A stretch of 64,000 nucleotides of DNA. Origin: Microcystis aeruginosa LEGE 91341. GTDB lineage: Bacteria > Cyanobacteriota > Cyanobacteriia > Cyanobacteriales > Microcystaceae. The stretch lies in assembly GCF_015206885.1 (NCBI RefSeq), contig NZ_JADEXY010000003.1:1-64000 (forward strand), read 5' to 3'. Below, in pieces: positions 35,772-44,900 of this stretch (the stretch's first letter is position 1; every line of letters starts with the position of its first letter). Under the pieces are notes generated by a model that did no database searches, was not told the origin of the DNA, and was given only the letters and a program-made list of their open reading frames with translations. A program made the translations under genes and the position numbers.

Positions 35772-38504
35772 ATGAAATACCGAAATATGCAAGAAAATGG
35801 AACCGCCGAGAATGTTTATAAGTTTTCTAGTACCTTATCTCCTTCCGATCCAAGCTATGTGGATAGAAGGGCTGATCTGGAATTGTACCAAGCTCTGATG
35901 AACAGTCAATATTGTTATATTTTCAATTCTCGCAAAATGGGCAAGTCGAGTTTGACGGTACGCATCCAAACTCAAATTGAAGTCCAAGGAGTAGCCTGTT
36001 CCCGTATAGACTTAAATGAATTGGGGACATCAGTAGATCAATCTAGCTGGTATCATTCCTTAATTATTGAAATTGCCGAACAATTACAACTAAACATGAC
36101 GGATTTAGAATCTTGGATTGCCAGTCAATCTGTTTCTAATGTTGGGTTACTTAGACAGTTTATTAAAGAAATTTTATTGATAAAAATTTCAAACAACATT
36201 GTTATTTTTATTGATGAAATTGATGTGGTTAGAAAACTACCCTTTACTACTGATGACTTTTTTGCTTACATTAGATCTTGTCATGAAAAGCGAGTTATTA
36301 ATGCAGATTTTAATCGTATTTCATTTGTTTTAATTGGCACGGCTACCCCTAATCAATTAATTCAGGATAGTCAAAGAACTCCTTTCAATATTGGTAAAGC
36401 AATTGAATTAAATGGACTGTCGTTAGAAGATAACTGTCAACCCTTGATGCAAGGACTAGAAGGGTTGGGTGTTTTCCCTCAAGAAATTCTACAAGAAATT
36501 TTTAGCTGGACTAATGGTCAACCTTTTCTAACTCAAAAATTGTGCTATTTAATGGCCAAGTTTAAAGTTACAATACCTCAGTCTCTCTTATCAGCTTGGA
36601 TGCGAGATTTTGTTTATAAACACATTATTGATAACTGGGAAAAAAAAGATGAACCTGCTTTTTTATCAAGTATAAGAGAGCGACTTATTTATCATCCTGA
36701 TCAGGGATATTTACTAAGGGTTTATGCTAATGTTTTAAAAGGTAAATTGGTGAAAGCGAGTAACACACCAGAACATGATGAATTATTACTATCTGGATTA
36801 GTTATCGTCGATAATGAGGGCTATCTTAGAGTGGCTAATGCCATTTATCAGGCAATTTTTAATCAAAAATGGTTATATAATGTATTAGCAGCTAGTCGTC
36901 CTTATCAATCGGAAATTGCTAAATGGGAAGACTCAAATTTTACCGATACAAATTGTTTACTGACGGGGAAAAAGTTAGAGGAATCTAAAAAATGGCAAGA
37001 AGATAAAGAATTAGATAGTATCGATTATCGTTTTTTAGCAGCCTCTGAAAGCATTACTCGTCAAAAACAATCTCGTTTATTTATGTTAGCAGCGGGAATA
37101 TTTACTAGCATTGTTACAGGGTTACTTGGGTTAGGATTCTACCAGTCATGGCTGTTACCTTACTTTTATAAAATTCCCTATATTAACGAGCCTAAACTAT
37201 TTAGCCAAGGCGAAAAAAAGCTATTTATTGAACAGGAAAATTTTTATAAAGATCGGGGTATTTTGGCTTTTCAAAATGCTAATTATCTGGAAGCTAAACA
37301 GTTATTCAAAAAAGCCTATCTTGCTCATCCTGAAGATGCAGAAACATTGATTTATTATAATAATTCTATCGCTTATTTAAGTAATAATTATGTTACTTTG
37401 GCGGTGGTTATTCCCAGTGGAAAAAAAAATGAAATTTCCCAAGAAATCCTTAAAGGGATTGCTCAAGCACAATATTTATTTAATAGCCAATTACCGACAA
37501 GTGCGAATAATTTATTTTTAAATATCGTTATTGCCAATGATAATAATGATGAAAAAGTTGCCAAGATAGTCGCCAAGGAAATCGTTAAAGACCCCAAAGT
37601 TATTGGAGTCATTGGACATTATTCTAGTGAAGCCACCTTAGCAGCTTTACCTATCTATGAAAGAGCCAAAATTACTTTAATTTCTTCTACAAGTTCTTCG
37701 GATGTAATTGAGAGTGAATACTTTTTTAGAACCGTTATTACTAATGAAAAAATTGGTGAAACTTTAGCTAATTACGCCAGCAAACATGATCTAGATAAAG
37801 TAGTTATTTTTAATAATTCTAACCAGATTGATAGCCAAGAACTTACTCAAGAGTTTCGTCAAGCTTTCCAAAAAAAAGGCGGTAAAATCACTAAAGTAAT
37901 TGATTTATCATCTTCCCTAGATATTGACGCAGAAGTTTTAAAAGCATTTTCCCAAGATCAAGTTAGAGGAATTGTCTTATTTCCCAGTTTGGAATCAGCT
38001 TCTGTGGTAGTAGAATTATCCCATACTCTTGAAGAGTTGAATACCAGCAACACTCCAGAGCTGAAAAATAAGCTAGTTCTTTTAGGGAGTCATTCCATGT
38101 ATGAACATGAAATGTTGGTTGATAGCGGTAAATTTATTGATAATTTAGTTTTAGCTGTGCCTTGGTTTTCCCATCTAATTAAGTCCCAAAATTTTGTCAG
38201 AGATGCTCAAGCTTTATGGAAAGAAGATATTAGTTGGCGAACTGCTACCAGTTATGATGCGGCTCAATCATTTATAGCTGCTATTAGAGCCTTGCAATCC
38301 CAGAATAAAATTTCTTTAGAGTTGATACAAGAACATTTAGAAAACCTCAATCTTTCGGCCAGTTTGACCTCAGGCAATTCTCTCAGGTTTGTAGATAATG
38401 AATCTGAATCTAATCGAGAACCAATTACTGTGAAGGTTGAGAGTAAGTTAGAAGCAAAACTTGAAAAATCAATTCAGTTTCACTGGGAATCTCAACGAGA
38501 CTAA
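35772..38504 (+). CDS. AAA-like NTPase fused through a membrane helix to a periplasmic-binding-like domain
   Basis: About 910 residues. An N-terminal AAA-like domain (AAA_35 type) has Walker A in NSRKMGKSSL (lysine near 58), Walker B IVIFIDEIDV (~143-152) and the GQPFLTQKL motif. A hydrophobic helix (LFMLAAGIFTSIVTGLLGLGFYQ, ~436-458) leads into TPR-like residues and a Peripla_BP_6-type domain (LAVVIPSGKKNEISQEILKGIAQAQ ... VIGVIGHYSSEATLAALPIYE), as in amino-acid binding proteins. The topology suggests an external or lumenal sensor linked to a cytosolic NTPase. A TTG at 35757 and an ATG at 35787 are other starts. Convergent with another AAA_35 gene, overlapping by 4 bp. Confidence 0.8.
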   Translation: MKYRNMQENGTAENVYKFSSTLSPSDPSYVDRRADLELYQALMNSQYCYIFNSRKMGKSSLTVRIQTQIEVQGVACSRIDLNELGTSVDQSSWYHSLIIEIAEQLQLNMTDLESWIASQSVSNVGLLRQFIKEILLIKISNNIVIFIDEIDVVRKLPFTTDDFFAYIRSCHEKRVINADFNRISFVLIGTATPNQLIQDSQRTPFNIGKAIELNGLSLEDNCQPLMQGLEGLGVFPQEILQEIFSWTNGQPFLTQKLCYLMAKFKVTIPQSLLSAWMRDFVYKHIIDNWEKKDEPAFLSSIRERLIYHPDQGYLLRVYANVLKGKLVKASNTPEHDELLLSGLVIVDNEGYLRVANAIYQAIFNQKWLYNVLAASRPYQSEIAKWEDSNFTDTNCLLTGKKLEESKKWQEDKELDSIDYRFLAASESITRQKQSRLFMLAAGIFTSIVTGLLGLGFYQSWLLPYFYKIPYINEPKLFSQGEKKLFIEQENFYKDRGILAFQNANYLEAKQLFKKAYLAHPEDAETLIYYNNSIAYLSNNYVTLAVVIPSGKKNEISQEILKGIAQAQYLFNSQLPTSANNLFLNIVIANDNNDEKVAKIVAKEIVKDPKVIGVIGHYSSEATLAALPIYERAKITLISSTSSSDVIESEYFFRTVITNEKIGETLANYASKHDLDKVVIFNNSNQIDSQELTQEFRQAFQKKGGKITKVIDLSSSLDIDAEVLKAFSQDQVRGIVLFPSLESASVVVELSHTLEELNTSNTPELKNKLVLLGSHSMYEHEMLVDSGKFIDNLVLAVPWFSHLIKSQNFVRDAQALWKEDISWRTATSYDAAQSFIAAIRALQSQNKISLELIQEHLENLNLSASLTSGNSLRFVDNESESNREPITVKVESKLEAKLEKSIQFHWESQRD

Positions 38505-39943
38505 TCAAGCAAGTCGTCAAAATATACTTGATACAAATTGCAACGCACCTCTAGGGTATCATAATTTTTGTCGATCAGTCCCAATCGTTCCAAAAATTGG
38601 ACAGATTCTCCTTTCATTTGCGCCGGAGTCAGAGCTTTTTTCTGAAGAATTTGCCTAAAAGTATTCCGTAGGTTAGCATTACTTTTCAGATATCTCATCA
38701 GGAGGAAAAAATGACTTTGAAATGGCTCTCGTCCCTGCAAGGCATCATCTAGAACCTTTTCCAGAGAATTCCCTTCTTGCAATTTTACCAAGATTAACTT
38801 AATTAAATAAGGATTACCTCCCACTAAGTTCATGACCTTATTAACATCTGATAACGTCCAATTAATGCCATTAACTTGAGCGAAAGAGAGAACTTGTTCC
38901 GTATTAAAATCCGATAAACTGGCCACATAACCTACACCAATTAAGGGAGAGGCATAAAAATCGTAGTTGCTATAAAATTCCGTTGAATGAATAATAATTA
39001 AGCGCAGTTTCCGCCAAGGTTGGGAACGTCTTTCATGCCAACTTCTGAGAATACCACAAATTTCATTACCGAGTGTTTCAGTTTCCAAAATTGTATCAAA
39101 TTTTTCAAAGACAAAAACCAGAGGATTAGCGCTGGGTTGGAGAACATATTCTTCTAAATATCGTCGAGTTTTGTGGGCAGGAGTTCCGGGACGAGACCAA
39201 AATTTATCGAGAAGAGATTCGTTAATCTTTAATTCTTGGGTAATGGTACGACAAATCGACAGCAGCAAGTCTTCACAACTAAGGGCAATAGTAGCTTTTT
39301 CCTCCTCACAATCAATGATAACTGGTTGATAATTATCTTGTTTGAGATGATGGACTAACCAATTAACTAAACGGGTTTTGCCACTATTATGAGGTGCGCG
39401 AATTCTTAGCAATGATTGTTCTTGCTGAAGAACTTTGAGACAATTTTCCTCCAGAGGTGGACGTTTCACATAATCCTTAATATAGGTCTGATAATCCTGT
39501 TGTTTTTCCTCATCTAAAGAGGAGAGAATAGCAGCAATTACGGGAGATTGATGTTTACTTTTGTTTGCCCACTCTTGATCAAAGCTCCTTAGGTTAGTTA
39601 AAATATCATGACCGCGTTGCCAAAAAGTAATTTGAAAAGTACGAATTTTTCCTTGATTATTGAGACGATGATCTTCCAAAATACCTAAAAACTTTTCGTT
39701 AAGATATTCCGTCAAAGCATCGCGAATTTGCCATGACTCCAGCTTTTGACCACATTTTTCCGTCAGCATTTCTAAAGCATTAAGTTCGGCTTGAATTTTC
39801 AATTTTTTCTCATTAATCCAGCTAAATTTAATAGCCAGATTTTCACAATTATCCACCTCGTAGTTAGCAAACTTTAACAGAGCATTAAGCAGATATTTGG
39901 TTCTTTGTCTGGGAATATCCCCATAGGTAACTTTTCTAGACAT
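38501..39943 (-). CDS. AAA-like (AAA_35-type) NTPase with N-terminal helical domain
   Basis: 480 residues. Residues ~1-125 are helical and may be an effector-associated HTH-like domain (ALTEYLNEKFLGILEDHRLNNQG...TFQITFWQRGHDILT). Then an AAA-like domain: YVKRPPLEENCLKVL, Walker A RAPHNSGKTRLVNWL, a Walker B-like VFVFEKFDTIL with Glu where Asp is usual, and the GGNPYLIKLIL motif. The C-terminal winged-helix-like LGLIDKNYDTLEVRCNLYQVYF is typical of the family. Such proteins are STAND-like signalling NTPases; a partner effector is not visible. Its end overlaps the convergent AAA/sensor fusion gene by 4 bp. Confidence 0.75.
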   Translation of the reverse strand: MSRKVTYGDIPRQRTKYLLNALLKFANYEVDNCENLAIKFSWINEKKLKIQAELNALEMLTEKCGQKLESWQIRDALTEYLNEKFLGILEDHRLNNQGKIRTFQITFWQRGHDILTNLRSFDQEWANKSKHQSPVIAAILSSLDEEKQQDYQTYIKDYVKRPPLEENCLKVLQQEQSLLRIRAPHNSGKTRLVNWLVHHLKQDNYQPVIIDCEEEKATIALSCEDLLLSICRTITQELKINESLLDKFWSRPGTPAHKTRRYLEEYVLQPSANPLVFVFEKFDTILETETLGNEICGILRSWHERRSQPWRKLRLIIIHSTEFYSNYDFYASPLIGVGYVASLSDFNTEQVLSFAQVNGINWTLSDVNKVMNLVGGNPYLIKLILVKLQEGNSLEKVLDDALQGREPFQSHFFLLMRYLKSNANLRNTFRQILQKKALTPAQMKGESVQFLERLGLIDKNYDTLEVRCNLYQVYFDDLLD

Positions 39944-40283
39944 TTGTTTATTCTCAATTAGTGTGAATATTTTCTCAATAAGTCCAATTTATCGAGGTAC
40001 TCTAGACAACCTTGACCACATCTCTCAAAAAAATTTTCCGCAAAACCCCGAAGTTCCCCAAGGTTTTTCTCCACCCCCAAGTTACTCAAACTCCAGTCTG
40101 GGATAGCAATTGAGGGCAAGAAAAATTAGCCTTTGACTGTGGGTGTACTCACAATGCCATAATCAACCACAACAAGGTTCAGATTTTCTTAATAGTCTTT
40201 TTACCCTTGCTATGGCAGCACTTTGACCGATATCTGTCTGGCTATTTTGTGCCGAATTAGACAACTCCACTGGATGACCGACT
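39944..40283. other. Promoter region of the biosynthetic cluster
   Basis: About 340 bp between the divergent AAA gene and the first cluster gene. It contains the CRP-like palindrome at 40138-40153. No other strong signal or ORF is evident. The main promoter for the 12-gene run is expected here. Confidence 0.5.
40138..40153. promoter_or_regulatory. CRP-like palindrome upstream of the cluster
   Basis: TGTGG-GTGTAC-TCACA matches the CRP-type consensus TGTGA-N6-TCACA at nine of ten specified positions. It lies 131 bp upstream of the first cluster gene and 195 bp from the divergent AAA gene start. Cyanobacterial SyCRP1 uses this consensus (family knowledge). Whether it is bound is unknown. Confidence 0.35.
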
Positions 40284-41213
40284 ATGACTAAAATTGCTGA
40301 TATTGCCTACGTTACCTATCAACATCCGGATTTAGACCTGTGCGAACGTTTTTTGAGGGATTTTGGCCTGATTACCGCAGTTAAAACCGATACAGCCTTG
40401 TATATGCGAGCTAGAGGCAAAAAACAGTTTGTCTATGTCGTAGAATGGGGAAAAGAAGCTAAATTTGTCAGTTTTGCCCTAGAAGCGACATCAGAATCCG
40501 TCTTACATGAACTAGCCACTTTAGCCTCCGCTTCGACCGTGGAAACCCTGTTCACCCCCGGCGGTGGTCAGCGCATCAAAATTATTGACCCCAACGGTTT
40601 TAACCTAGAATTGGTCTATGGTATCGAGGAAGTGGAACCTTTGCCGATTCCCGAACCCTTGCAATGGAATCACGCTAGTCGGAAAACCCGTTTAGGTCGC
40701 ACCCAAAGGCCGAAAAAAGAACCCGCACCTATTTTACGTCTAGGTCATCTAGCTATTGATGTCAAAGACTTTGAGGAAAGCTATCACTGGTATCAGCAGA
40801 CTTTTGGCTTAAAAGCAACAGATTTAATTTATTACGGCCATCCCAGTTTACGAGTCGGGGGTTTTCTTCGTTGTCAACGGGGAGAGGAATGGGTTGATCA
40901 TCACACCATCGCCATGTTGCAAGGTTCTCACCCCAAAGTCCATCATACTGCCTTCGAGGTGCAAGATTTTGACTCTATTAAAATCGGCCACGATTGGTTA
41001 CGGGAAAAAGGATGGACTCCTGTGTGGGGTATTGGTCGCCATTTGTTGGGAAGTCAAGTGTTTGACTATTGGCAAGATCCTTTCGGTAGCCTCATTGAAC
41101 ATTTTACCGATGGGGATCTTTTCGAGCAAACCACCGAGCCAGAACTTCATGCGGGTGGGTTAGATATTCTCTATCAATGGGGACCAGCGATTCCCGAAAG
41201 TTTTTTAGGTTAA
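40284..41213 (+). CDS. VOC-family extradiol ring-cleavage dioxygenase
   Basis: 309 residues with two glyoxalase-type (VOC) domains, the layout of type I extradiol dioxygenases. The C-terminal domain carries the expected metal triad: His155 (RLGHLAIDV), His220/221 (KVHHTAFEVQ) and Glu272 (GSLIEHFTD). The N-terminal domain ends with DPNGFNLELVYG. These enzymes cleave catechol-like or trihydroxybenzene rings with Fe(II). As first gene of the cluster it could act on the phenolic ring made by the type III PKS (inference). 4-Hydroxyphenylpyruvate dioxygenase is less likely because the protein is too short and lacks its C-terminal signature. The gap to the nitroreductase is 31 bp. Confidence 0.85.
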   Translation: MTKIADIAYVTYQHPDLDLCERFLRDFGLITAVKTDTALYMRARGKKQFVYVVEWGKEAKFVSFALEATSESVLHELATLASASTVETLFTPGGGQRIKIIDPNGFNLELVYGIEEVEPLPIPEPLQWNHASRKTRLGRTQRPKKEPAPILRLGHLAIDVKDFEESYHWYQQTFGLKATDLIYYGHPSLRVGGFLRCQRGEEWVDHHTIAMLQGSHPKVHHTAFEVQDFDSIKIGHDWLREKGWTPVWGIGRHLLGSQVFDYWQDPFGSLIEHFTDGDLFEQTTEPELHAGGLDILYQWGPAIPESFLG

Positions 41214-41244
41214 ACCGTTGAAAAAGTCTTATAAAAGGGGTTAG

Positions 41245-41907
41245 ATGATGAATATTGCTGAAATATTTCAGAAAAGACGCTCTACTCGTAAATTTCGCAC
41301 CGATGCCATTCCCGAAGAAATTTTAGCCGAAATTTTTCGTTTAGGATTCCAAGCACCCTCTAGTTATAATTTGCAACCATGGCGATTTATTGTGGTTAGA
41401 GAACCAGAAAATAAGGCAAAATTGCGAGAATTCGGCTTTGAACAAGATAAATTGGTCGATGCACCCGTGGTTTTAATCTGTTGTGGCGATCGCCAAGTTA
41501 ACCATCGTGGTTACATTAATCAAGTAATTGAGTTAGGAAAGCAAGAGGGGACGATTTCCGAAAAACGGGCCAAGTTCATGCACATGGCCATTCCGCCTTT
41601 TTTCCAATTTAAACCCTGTTATCAGTCTCCAGAAGCTTGGAGCAACCGACAAGTTATGATTGCGGTTACTTATCTCATGATAGCGGCGCAAAGCTTGGGG
41701 GTGGATAGTTGTCCCCTAGAAGGATTTGTGGCTAAACCCTTGCGCGAGTATTTCCAAATTCCCGATACGGTCGATGTCTGTTGTCTCTTAGCCTTGGGAT
41801 ACGCCGATGAACCCTTGAGCGAGTATGGGGGACGTTTTGGGACTCAGAAGCTCTGCTATGGCGAAATTTACGGAGAAACCTTTAATTTAAGCCCAAATCA
41901 CCCCTAG
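41245..41907 (+). CDS. Nitroreductase family flavoprotein
   Basis: 220 residues of the nitroreductase fold: FQKRRSTRKFRTDAIP at the N-terminus (FMN phosphate arginines), QAPSSYNLQPWRFIVV, a mid-protein insert, AAQSLGVDSCPLEGF and the C-terminal LALGYADEP. The family is FMN-dependent and uses NAD(P)H to reduce nitro, quinone or enone groups. In this cluster, reduction of a quinone or unsaturated ketone intermediate is a reasonable guess. ATGs at 41245 and 41248 are both possible; AAAGGGG upstream fits the second slightly better. Confidence 0.88.
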   Translation: MMNIAEIFQKRRSTRKFRTDAIPEEILAEIFRLGFQAPSSYNLQPWRFIVVREPENKAKLREFGFEQDKLVDAPVVLICCGDRQVNHRGYINQVIELGKQEGTISEKRAKFMHMAIPPFFQFKPCYQSPEAWSNRQVMIAVTYLMIAAQSLGVDSCPLEGFVAKPLREYFQIPDTVDVCCLLALGYADEPLSEYGGRFGTQKLCYGEIYGETFNLSPNHP

Positions 41908-41998
41908 AGTGACCGTCGCCCCGTCACCAGAAACTTTTCCCGGTGCGAGAGGATTAAATCTTTGTCTTCGATTCCATTTAATAATAGGGAGTAAAAAA

Positions 41999-44900
41999 AT
42001 GACTCTTTGTTTAGATACTAAGCTTAATTTGTCAGAAATAAGCAGTTTAGTCGATATTATTCGTTATCGCGCCCAATACCAACCCCAAAAAACTGCTTAT
42101 ACCTTTTTAGTCGATGGCGAAACCGAAGAAAAACGCCTTACCTACGGGGAATTATTTCTAGAAGCGCAAGCGATTGCCAATAGTCTCCAATCCATCCTAT
42201 TACCGGGGGAACGAGTTTTATTAGCATACCCTTCGGGATTAGAGTTTATTACTGGGTTTTTCGGCTGTTTATTAGCAGGAGTAGTGGCAATTCCAGTTAA
42301 TTTGCCCAAGAAAAACCAAAAGATGGCTCGCTTAACTTCTATTATTAATAATTCGCAAGCAAGCTTACTTTTAAGCACACAATCGGAATTAGACCAATTA
42401 AAAAGGCAACTAGACAGAGACATTCCCTTTCTAGCTACGGATAGCTTAATCGGCAAAAGTTTAGCCGAAGACCACCCCACTCAGATAAAAGCAGAGACCT
42501 TAGCCTTTTTACAATACACCTCCGGTTCCACCGGGACTCCCAAAGGAGTGATGGTCAATCACGAGAATCTTTTGACCAACCTCCGAGATTTAGATTTAGG
42601 CTGGGAACACGATGAAAAGAGCGTTATGGTGACATGGTTGCCAACTTTTCATGATATGGGGCTAATTTATGGCATTTTACTGCCTTTTTATCGAGGATTT
42701 CCCTGTTATCTAATGTCTCCGGTTTCCTTTTTACAACGTCCTCTCGGTTGGTTAAATGCCATCAGCAAATACAGGGCCACCCACACTGCCGCCCCTAATT
42801 TTGCCTATAAACGTTGTCTTGACAAGATTAAAGAGGAAAAGCTGGCGGATTTAGACTTAAGCAGTTGGAAAGTGGCTTTAAATGGCGCAGAAACCGTCAG
42901 AATAGAAATTTTAAGCGAATTTGCTCGTAAATTTGCCCCCTGTGGTTTTGAGTTTGCCGCCTTTTGTCCGGGTTATGGTTTAGCCGAGGCCACCTTAAAA
43001 GTTGCTGCTGTCAGGAAAAATCAAGTTCCTCAAATCTGCTGGGTTGAAAAAGCCGCTTTAAACCGTCATCAAATCGTTTTTACGGAAAAAAGCCCAAATT
43101 CTCAATCCTTAGTCAGTTGTGGACAAACAGAAATCGACACAGAAATTGCCATTGTTAATCCTGAAACCTGTCAACGCTGTCCCTGCCAGCAGGTGGGAGA
43201 AATTTGGGTGAAAGGCAAAACTGTTGCCCAAGGCTATTGGCAACATCCCGAAGCTACAGAAAAAACTTTTCAAGCAGTTATCGCCGATACCGGACAGGGT
43301 TTTTATTTGCGTACAGGGGATTTAGGTTTTATTCATCAGGGTCAACTATACATCACCGGACGCTTGAAAGACCTGATGATTATTCGCGGCGGTAACTACT
43401 ATCCCCAGGATATCGAACAGACCGTAGAACAATGCTATCCCGACTTTTGCCCCAGTGGAACTGCCGCCTTTACCGTAGAAATCGAGGCAGAAGAAAAGTT
43501 AGTCCTGGTTCAAGAGGTAGAAAGAACGGCAATTCGCCGTTTTAACCAGCAAAAAGCCCTAGAAGCAGTTCGTCGAGCGGTTTTTCAAGAACACGAATTG
43601 CAAGTTTATGATATCGCTTTTATCAAACCCGCATCTCTGTCCAAAACTTCTAGCGGCAAAATTCAACGCCACGCTTGCCGTCAACAGTATTTAAACCAGC
43701 AACTTCCACTAATTTCATCCCCTATGCCGACGCTAACCCCCCCCCTCAGCAGTCACCAAGCTGACCCCACAACCGCTAGTCAAGAAAAAACCGAGCAAAT
43801 CTTGACTTGGTTGCGAGATTACGCCAAAACTCGCATTAATTCCCATCTGATTGATGACCGTCGTTGTGTGCCGCCCTATATTGTCATGGATTTTGGCAAT
43901 CAAGGACTGATGGGAATGCAGATTCCTGAAGAATACGGGGGAATAGCCCTTAATAATCGCAATTTTTTGCAGGTGATGGAACAATTAGCCGCCATTGATT
44001 TAACTCTGGCGACGATGGTGAGTCTCAATAACAGCTTAGGTATCCGTCCGCTGCTCAACTACGGGACTATTTCCCTCAAGCAAGAGTTATTACCTCTTTT
44101 AGCGACAGGAAGACAATTATCCTCCTTTGGCATGACGGAACCGGAAGCAGGAGCGAATATCGGGGCAATTAGTACCGTTGCCGTGCCGGATGGCCGAGAT
44201 AAATGGCGAATTCGCGGACTTAAGCGTTGGAATGGTTCTGCTTGGGCCGGAATGATTAATGTTTTTGTCCGTTTGCTTGATTCCGAAGAACCGGGGAATA
44301 ACGGTTTGACAGGTTTTCTTGTCCGTCAAGGCACCCCCGGTCTGCGTTTGGGACCTGAATCCCTAACTATGGGATTACGGGGAATTATGCAAAATGCCAT
44401 CTATTTTGAGGATGTTTTAGTCACTAAAGAGCAATTGCTGGGAGAATTGGGCAATGGCACTGAACCCGCCGACGATGCTTTACTTTATGCCCGTTTAGGT
44501 ATTGGCATGATGGGAGTTGGCGGCATGAAACGCTGTTTACAATTAATGTTACGTTATGCCAGCCGTCGTTCGATCGCTACCGGTAAATTGCTAGAAAGTC
44601 CGATTACTTTAGCCCGTTTTGACCATTTAACTGGGGCTACGGTGGCCTTGTCCAGTCTCTTAAAGTGTATTACCACCGCCTTAGACCAAAAAGTTGCTGT
44701 TCCCAGGGAAATGGCCGTTATTGCCAAGATTACGGGGGCTGATTACCTCTGGGAAGCGGCCGATAGTCTCGTTCAGATGCTCGGGGGTAGAGGTTACATG
44801 GAAACTAATCTTGCCCCGCAAATTCTCCGGGATGCCAGAGTTTTACGAATTGGCGAAGGTCCTAACGAAAGTTTGAAAATCTTTTTGGGCAAAAGTATCA

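Noticed and set aside
40284-41213. 4-hydroxyphenylpyruvate dioxygenase
   Set aside because: 309 residues is short and the metal triad layout fits extradiol catechol-type VOC dioxygenases better.
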